Notes under the pieces: generated by a model | Told to the model about the DNA's origin: nothing | The model's database searches: none | The model's input: the letters and a program-made list of their open reading frames with translations, nothing else | Origin: Proteobacteria bacterium UBA1858 | GTDB taxonomy: Bacteria; Pseudomonadota; Gammaproteobacteria; UBA4575 | Direction: 5' to 3' | Length of the DNA: 9,610 nt | NCBI GenBank assembly: GCA_002338385.1 | Contig: DDIE01000070.1 | Coordinates: forward strand, 27,670-37,279 | In this document: positions 6,040-9,610 of the stretch, in pieces | Position numbering within the stretch: the stretch's first letter is position 1 | Layout: every line of letters begins with the position of its first letter | Made by a program: the position numbers and the translations under genes

Positions 6040-6747
6040 TCAGCCACTCTCAGGTAATAACTCGCTCACGTCGGCATAAAATGCAGCCAGACTATCAGGA
6101 TCTGTTGAGGCCAGGGCAAGCGTACGATTATCTAGCGCGAGCATCACGACCTGATAATTTTGAGATTGAAGTGAAAATGTTTGTTCGCGTGTCATTATTT
6201 TCGGCAGCACAATCATAATCACTGGGGCCTGATAACCATCAAACACCAAGTGCGCTCCTTCGTGACCAGCGATGAGACATGATTGGGCATGCGACACTTG
6301 CATCCTACTGGTCTCAATTTTAATGTCATAGGACTGGAGAAATTTGTCTACCTCGACACTGCTGATTGCAGCCATGCGGGTGTGAGTGTGGAAATGATCG
6401 AGATGCCGAACGACTAAATCAGCTGCGGCTGGCTTATAGTTGAGGGTAATAAAGGAAAATACAACAACCATAATGGTTACACTTGCGACCATTGCCAGCC
6501 ATTGTTGGTTGGCGATCTTATTGTCGACAGCATCAACCTGCATAAGTATTTTCGCCTCGAGTGAATCTGGTGGACGAATTATGCTGGCTGCTTGCAGCTG
6601 CTGCGAAAAGCGCACATTGTCTTGATACTCGCGGCGACAAGAATCACAGTTGCGTATGTGCTCACGACAGCTACTTGAGATTGCTTCAAAATGAGCATGA
6701 ATATGGAATATCGCGTCATCACAATTTTCGATTGGTCGTTTAGGCAT
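6040..6747 (-). CDS. Anti-sigma factor, zinc-binding ZAS type, DUF3379-like
   Basis: This 235-residue single-pass membrane protein should hold the neighbouring ECF sigma factor inactive until a signal arrives. The cytoplasmic N-terminus contains the anti-sigma zinc motif HxxxCxxC as His30, Cys34 and Cys37 (HIRNCDSC). One membrane helix follows at about 83-103, then a roughly 130-residue C-terminal sensor domain that would lie in the periplasm. That domain contains several His residues (HLDHFHTH at 115-122, His153, His162, His166) and Cys157 and resembles the DUF3379 family known next to gammaproteobacterial ECF sigma genes. The start at 6747 is preferred because GGAG (6753-6756) is correctly placed; ATG 6765 has no such site. 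The start overlaps the sigma gene by 8 bases, indicating coupled translation. No clear terminator is seen between it and the convergent GlcG-like gene. Confidence 0.87.
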   Translation of the reverse strand: MPKRPIENCDDAIFHIHAHFEAISSSCREHIRNCDSCRREYQDNVRFSQQLQAASIIRPPDSLEAKILMQVDAVDNKIANQQWLAMVASVTIMVVVFSFITLNYKPAAADLVVRHLDHFHTHTRMAAISSVEVDKFLQSYDIKIETSRMQVSHAQSCLIAGHEGAHLVFDGYQAPVIMIVLPKIMTREQTFSLQSQNYQVVMLALDNRTLALASTDPDSLAAFYADVSELLPESG

Positions 6748-7297
6748 GTGAGCTCCGCGGTGCATGATCGTGTTTAAGTATATTCCTGAGACGTTTTTTT
6801 GCCCGGCATATCCGGGTCATCACCGCACCAGGTTTGATATCGATAATCTGGGCAATCTCATCGCAGCTGTACCCCCCCAGGACCTGCAGGACCAATGGCT
6901 CAGAATATACTTTCGGCATTTTATGCAGTGCTTGGCGCATGGCTAGGTTGTCCATATGAGACAGACCATCATCACTCACGAGATGGGGTTGTACTTGAGC
7001 GTCATCAATCGAAGCAACTTCTAACTGCACAGACTTTTTCTTGAAGCGACGATAGTTTTCACGGCGCAAAATGGTGAATAACCAACTCTTAGCAGCTTTG
7101 GGATCTTTTAGGCTGTCAATCGAGCGCCATGCTCTCATCATGGTTTCCTGCACAAGGTCTTCAGCAATACCTGAGTCACCACTGAGCCAATAGCCATAGC
7201 GATAGAGATCTTTGGCATAGGCTTGTACCAGCGTCTCGAACAGCTTGCGCTTGGGGATTTTACGGACGGAGGCTAGGCAAGTGTTAGGCTTGGACAT
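6740..7297 (-). CDS. ECF-family RNA polymerase sigma factor
   Basis: This 185-residue protein directs RNA polymerase to stress promoters. Region 2 spans about 20-87, with the -10-recognising helix around EDLVQETMMRAWRSI (46-60) and the conserved SWLFTILRRE (71-80). A short linker leads to region 4 at about 119-172, where the helix-turn-helix LGGYSCDEIAQIIDIKPGAV reads the -35 element. There is no region 1 or 3, as expected for ECF sigma factors. It is the first gene of a two-gene unit with its anti-sigma factor, and is divergent from the DUF2892 gene across a 177-base region that holds TGTACA boxes. The ATG at 7295-7297 lacks a clear Shine-Dalgarno sequence. I could not settle its own promoter: GGGACATTT near 7357-7365 (minus strand) is a weak ECF-like -35 candidate. 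Confidence 0.95.
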   Translation of the reverse strand: MSKPNTCLASVRKIPKRKLFETLVQAYAKDLYRYGYWLSGDSGIAEDLVQETMMRAWRSIDSLKDPKAAKSWLFTILRRENYRRFKKKSVQLEVASIDDAQVQPHLVSDDGLSHMDNLAMRQALHKMPKVYSEPLVLQVLGGYSCDEIAQIIDIKPGAVMTRICRAKKRLRNILKHDHAPRSSHA

Positions 7298-7388
7298 ATT
7301 GAATGGGCACGGGTAATCAATCCCTCTACAGTTAGTCTACAAAGACAGTAACCAACCAAATGTCCCATCAAAAGAAATATACAGTACT

Positions 7389-7429
7389 TGTACACGTAAG
7401 ATTATATTTGTTTCTGTACAAGGTGTACT
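7389..7429. promoter_or_regulatory. Cluster of TGTACA boxes between sigma factor and DUF2892 genes
   Basis: Palindromic TGTACA occurs at 7389-7394 and 7415-7420, 26 bases apart, and TGTACT follows at 7424-7429. The first is flanked by GTAC at 7384-7387, so on the minus strand it reads TGTACAAGTAC, similar to the plus-strand TGTACAAGGTGTAC at 7415-7428. The same box recurs around the start of the MerR gene (9194-9331), which makes these likely operators for that regulator. Binding is inferred. Confidence 0.55.
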
Positions 7430-7444
7430 AGCTCACGCTATATT
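7415..7444 (+). promoter_or_regulatory. Probable MerR-dependent promoter of the DUF2892 gene
   Basis: A good -10 box TATATT (7439-7444) stands 18 bases after TGTACA (7415-7420), which occupies the -35 position but differs from TTGACA. A TGTACT lies in the spacer (7424-7429). This weak -35 replaced by an operator is typical of an activator-dependent promoter. Transcription would start near 7451, about 24 bases before the ATG at 7475. The merR promoter has the same layout (TGTACA, 17 bases, TATAGT). Confidence 0.5.
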
Positions 7445-7474
7445 GTCGCTACATCATAACACAGGGTATTTCTT

Positions 7475-7654
7475 ATGACATGTAATGTTGGCGATACAGA
7501 GAGAATGGCTAGAATATTAGTCGGTTTAGCCTTGGTTGGGTTTGCATTTGCGACTAATAGTTGGTGGGCTTTCATAGGTGTTGTTCCTGTGTTCACAGGC
7601 ATCTTCGCCTTCTGCCCAGCCTACCTACCATTTGGTATTTCTACCCGCAAGTAG
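7475..7654 (+). CDS. DUF2892 (YgaP transmembrane domain-like) small inner-membrane protein
   Basis: This 59-residue gene reads MTCNVGDTERMARILVGLAL and continues with a second hydrophobic half ending in GVVPVFTGIFAFCPAY and LPFGISTRK. The MxCNVGxxxR start, the two membrane helices (about 13-27 and 31-46) and the FCPxYxxxGI close are the DUF2892 family pattern, also found as the membrane part of E. coli YgaP. Cys3 and Cys47 are conserved; the Cys often found near the very end (as in NTC) is absent, replaced by Arg. An AGGG at 7463-7466 lies 8 bases before the ATG. The gene stands directly behind a TGTACA-type promoter and upstream of the ferredoxin. Function is unknown; standalone members are often near sulfur or redox genes. 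Confidence 0.85.
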   Translation: MTCNVGDTERMARILVGLALVGFAFATNSWWAFIGVVPVFTGIFAFCPAYLPFGISTRK

Positions 7655-7780
7655 ATTACGTTTTTTAAACTTTAAGTTGAACACCACAGCGGTGCATGAT
7701 GCATCACATGCCCAGCATTATGTGGTTTGCATTTACGCAACTTCGATAATTGACCATCATATTTAAACTGGAGAAATTAA

Positions 7781-8095
7781 ATGTTTGGAATAGGAAAAAA
7801 GAAGGACTTTACAGCAACTATCACGAATACAGGCGAGAGTTTTGACGTCAAAGGTGGTATCAATTTACTTCAGGCAGCACTCAATGCTGGCGTAAAATGG
7901 CCTCATGATTGCCGTGTCGGCAGTTGTGGTTCATGCCGAGCCATCGTCAAGTCAGGAAAAATTAAAGAACTCAGTGACTTTGCATATGTACTCGATGGCG
8001 AGCAACTCAAGGCTGGCATGGTACTCGCGTGCCAATCAAGACTGCAAAGCGACATCGAAGTAGAAGTTGATTTTGATCAAGGTGCGCTAAGCTAG
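7781..8095 (+). CDS. [2Fe-2S] plant-type ferredoxin
   Basis: This 104-residue soluble electron carrier has the complete plant-type cluster motif: Cys44, Cys49 and Cys52 (DCRVGSCGSCRA) and the distant Cys84 (LACQSRL). The beta-grasp core VKGGINLLQAALNAGVKWPHD precedes the cluster loop, and the acidic end DIEVEVDFDQ is typical. The start has a good Shine-Dalgarno GGAG (7770-7773). No reductase or oxygenase partner is encoded in the window. The 126-base gap from the DUF2892 stop (7655-7780) has no terminator that I can see, only a 10-base palindrome TGATGCATCA (7697-7706) and a tiny 17-codon frame, so co-transcription with DUF2892 is possible. A strong terminator lies downstream at 8178-8209. 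Confidence 0.94.
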   Translation: MFGIGKKKDFTATITNTGESFDVKGGINLLQAALNAGVKWPHDCRVGSCGSCRAIVKSGKIKELSDFAYVLDGEQLKAGMVLACQSRLQSDIEVEVDFDQGALS

Positions 8096-8107
8096 CACAT
8101 CTTGCTA

Positions 8108-8136
8108 CTGAGGCACTGCCTCTTGCAGTGTCTCAG
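8108..8136 (+). repeat. 12-bp hairpin downstream of the ferredoxin
   Basis: CTGAGGCACTGC (8108-8119) pairs with GCAGTGTCTCAG (8125-8136) around a 5-base loop CTCTT, with a single G-U pair inside an otherwise perfect stem. It starts 13 bases after the ferredoxin stop. No T-run follows, so it is probably a 3' stabilising or processing structure that stands before the true terminator rather than a terminator itself. Confidence 0.55.
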
Positions 8137-8177
8137 GTGAGTGCATTCACATGCGCTAACCAGTTTAATTGGTCGAC

Positions 8178-8209
8178 AAAAAAAAGGCACTCGATAGTGC
8201 CTTTTTTTT
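8178..8209. terminator. Bidirectional intrinsic terminator between ferredoxin and merR
   Basis: GGCACT (8186-8191) and AGTGCC (8196-8201) form a hairpin with loop CGAT, flanked by eight A (8178-8185) and eight T (8202-8209). The structure is symmetric, so it can end the ferredoxin transcript on the plus strand and the MerR transcript on the minus strand, whose stop codon lies 17 bases away. Confidence 0.95.
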
Positions 8210-8225
8210 CGAGGTTTATGGTAGC

Positions 8226-9224
8226 TTAGATTTCTATTTTTTCATATGTAACAACATGCGCGAGGGCATCTTCCAGTATTGCGCGTGATTGTGATGTGGT
8301 GGCATGCAAAAAGGAGTGGAGTGCCGCATCTTCGGCATTCTTACTCTCGCATTCTGCGCTGTATATTTCAAATGCCACTAGGCTCTTAATTAAATCAGAC
8401 AAATGCTTAGGACACTCACACTGGATTGAGGTCGACATCCTGGTCAAGCTCTCCAGTTGACGCGCACTGTAGCGACGCGTGGGTATGGATTCTTCTAGAT
8501 AGACTGTTGCCGCGTTGGAGGCGACAATATTTTTTGAATCACCACCTGCCCTGTCCATACACAGGCGCGCCAGCTCATATACATCAATAGATGAACGGAT
8601 AGCACTGACTTGTGGACCCTGCAACTGACTGATCTCACTTTGTGAACCAAATCCATACAACACAACAACGTGCCAAGCGCCTGTATCTTTCAGTAGACTG
8701 GCAGCAAGTCGTCTGGTTTCTTCATTCACTGTTGGCTTTTCGATGATTACCACGTGAATGATACCGTCTTGTTTGCTGGCTCTTAGTTCTTCATACGAGT
8801 TAACCTGTCCGACCAGATCGATACCATCAAAATCATCCATGCCATCCATAACACGCATGGGGAAATCGTCGCCGAATAGTAAGACACGACATTTTTGATG
8901 TTTCGATAAACTGGTCTTTTCAGCAAACGGATCTAGGCTGACATTCTGTTCACTGATCTGTACGCTGTTTTCCCATTTACTTTTGAGTTCTGCAGTATTG
9001 AGACGTGCAATCGTACCGATCGAGTTACCTGCATCGACTAAGTTCTTTAGCAAAAATAGCTTGGACAGATCATCGCTAGTGTAGACACGATCACCAGAAT
9101 CAGACCGCTTCGGCACAACTGCTTCGTAGCGGCGTTCCCACGCACGTAGTGTTTCAGTGCCGATGCCCGTGATCTTGGATACTGCACCGATTTTGTACTC
9201 GTCTTTTGCTAAATCGTTGTACAT
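8226..9224 (-). CDS. MerR-family regulator with unusual Cys/His C-terminal domain
   Basis: The 332-residue protein begins with a clear MerR DNA-binding domain at 10-75 (YKIGAVSKITGIGTETLRAW, then RRYEAVVPKR and the wing GDRVYTSDDLSKL). A central alpha/beta domain at about 111-225 (CRVLLFGDDFP start, HVVVLYGFGS) looks like a degenerate Rossmann or receiver-like fold but lacks the DxHxxG cobalamin motif of CarH/LitR. The C-terminal domain (248-327) contains Cys269, Cys271, His274, Cys292, His303 and His307 (CECPKHL and YSAEC segments), which could bind a metal or sense redox state; that is inference. I recall similar MerR proteins of about 320 residues in other gammaproteobacteria, without known function. 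Start: GGAG at 9231-9234 is 6 bases before the ATG. It likely controls its own promoter and the DUF2892 promoter through TGTACA boxes. Confidence 0.88.
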   Translation of the reverse strand: MYNDLAKDEYKIGAVSKITGIGTETLRAWERRYEAVVPKRSDSGDRVYTSDDLSKLFLLKNLVDAGNSIGTIARLNTAELKSKWENSVQISEQNVSLDPFAEKTSLSKHQKCRVLLFGDDFPMRVMDGMDDFDGIDLVGQVNSYEELRASKQDGIIHVVIIEKPTVNEETRRLAASLLKDTGAWHVVVLYGFGSQSEISQLQGPQVSAIRSSIDVYELARLCMDRAGGDSKNIVASNAATVYLEESIPTRRYSARQLESLTRMSTSIQCECPKHLSDLIKSLVAFEIYSAECESKNAEDAALHSFLHATTSQSRAILEDALAHVVTYEKIEI

Positions 9225-9331
9225 ATACTTCTCCGAAATATTCTTAATTGATCTGTACTATAGTCCTATGCACGACTTTTGTACATAGACATCACCTATT
9301 ATTATCGCGTTTGCTTTACATATAGTGTACA
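9194..9331. promoter_or_regulatory. Cluster of TGTACA-type boxes around the merR start
   Basis: TGTACA occurs at 9218-9223 (overlapping the merR start codon), 9280-9285 (the merR -35 position) and 9326-9331; TGTACT occurs at 9194-9199 (inside merR) and 9254-9259 (on the merR -10). Read in the best strand, the copies at 9218 and 9280 extend to TGTACAA, as do those at 7389 and 7415. Such density within 140 bases is unlikely by chance, as a six-base word is expected about twice in the whole window. They are probable autoregulatory operators. Confidence 0.55.
9257..9285 (-). promoter_or_regulatory. Probable autoregulated merR promoter
   Basis: On the minus strand TGTACA (9280-9285) is followed after exactly 17 bases by TATAGT (9257-9262). 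Transcription would begin near 9250, about 25 bases before the merR ATG, leaving room for the GGAG ribosome site. The -35 box is itself the palindromic operator. On the plus strand TTGTAC (9279-9284) and TATTAT (9300-9305) could form a divergent promoter with a short 15-base spacer for the terminal ORF. Confidence 0.55.
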
Positions 9332-9345
9332 TCTTATGGATACCT

Positions 9346-9610
9346 GTGCCGGAGTGGCTGTCTGAGCCTGAGTCGCTGTTGTCAATATTCAGCTCACATT
9401 TAAGACATTTGATCGGCATGACGAATACCCACAAGCTGTCCTTGGCTCACAGCAGCAAAATTTTTACACTCTTGCAGCAAACGGCTCCGCAACGAATGAC
9501 AGAGAAAGATTCTCCTAAGGCAGTGATCGTGGCTGCAAATTTGCTCAACAACAGCGCCACCCGCTGTGTCTTTATTGATATGACTGTTCCTACGGGGGCA
9601 ACATCGATAT
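9346..9610 (+). CDS. Unrecognised protein, N-terminal part (3' end outside window)
   Basis: An open frame runs to the window edge. The longest reasonable start is GTG at 9346, giving MPEWLSEPESLLSIF and about 88 residues so far; an ATG at 9418 (MTNTHKLSLAHSS) is the alternative. Neither has a strong Shine-Dalgarno sequence. The visible part is mixed helical, with a hydrophobic strand-like KAVIVAANLLNN followed by TRCVFIDMTVPTG, which suggests the beginning of an alpha/beta domain, but I do not recognise a family. It is divergent from merR and shares its TGTACA-rich control region, which makes it a candidate target of that regulator. The opposite strand has a rival open stretch without a convincing start. 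Confidence 0.5.
   Translation, partial: MPEWLSEPESLLSIFSSHLRHLIGMTNTHKLSLAHSSKIFTLLQQTAPQRMTEKDSPKAVIVAANLLNNSATRCVFIDMTVPTGATSI

Noticed and set aside
7696..7749. A 17-codon frame reading MMHHMPSIMWFAFTQLR before the ferredoxin, resembling a metal-responsive leader peptide.
   Set aside because: It has no ribosome site and no downstream attenuator hairpin; Met/His richness comes from a local ATGCAT-type palindrome.
4448..8150. The 13-base word GTGAGTGCATTCA occurs at 4448-4460 and 8138-8150 approximately, suggesting a shared operator.
   Set aside because: About one such shared 13-base word is expected by chance in a window of this length, and neither copy lies at a recognisable promoter.

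Overview
The window looks like chromosomal DNA from a gammaproteobacterium. The best evidence is the hexameric-type citrate synthase end, a DsbB with the Escherichia coli cysteine spacing, a Mug-type DNA glycosylase, and an ECF sigma factor paired with a DUF3379-like anti-sigma factor. I cannot name a genus. Almost every base is inside a gene, there is no gene-free stretch over 300 bases, and I see no insertion sequence, tRNA, rRNA, CRISPR array or phage gene.

Layout, left half. The 3' end of gltA (1-621, +) faces a leftward block: a MetX-family acyltransferase that most resembles serine O-succinyltransferases (677-1831), dsbB (1887-2396), a VanZ-like membrane protein (2377-2748) and mug (2745-3320). 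The last three overlap and look like a mug-vanZ-dsbB operon; the acyltransferase has its own promoter inside the end of dsbB. Divergent from mug is a glyoxalase-II-like metallo-beta-lactamase-fold hydrolase (3361-4065, +), which meets a small CbiX/SirB-type chelatase tail to tail (4062-4427, -). A small two-helix membrane protein of unknown function (4579-4875, -) is divergent from a Tat-exported-looking MsrB (4954-5454, +), followed by a GlcG/HbpS-like protein (5523-5960, +).

Right half. This reads as a regulatory cluster. An ECF sigma factor (6740-7297, -) and its zinc-type anti-sigma factor (6040-6747, -) overlap by 8 bases. Divergent from them are a tiny DUF2892 membrane protein (7475-7654, +) and a [2Fe-2S] ferredoxin (7781-8095, +). 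A strong bidirectional terminator (8178-8209) separates the ferredoxin from a MerR-family regulator with an unusual cysteine/histidine-containing C-terminal domain (8226-9224, -). Divergent from the regulator is an unrecognised open frame that runs off the window (about 9346 to the end, +).

The most interesting pattern is the palindrome TGTACA. I count six copies in the window: five lie either in the sigma/DUF2892 intergenic region or around the start of the MerR gene. In both places one copy sits exactly where a -35 box should be, in front of good -10 boxes (TATATT and TATAGT). This suggests that the MerR protein controls its own gene and the DUF2892 promoter, and perhaps the sigma factor and the terminal ORF. 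The arrangement (MerR regulator, ECF sigma/anti-sigma pair, TGTACA boxes) recalls light- or stress-responsive LitR/CarH-type circuits, but this MerR protein lacks a visible cobalamin-binding motif, so the signal is unknown. That functional link is inference.
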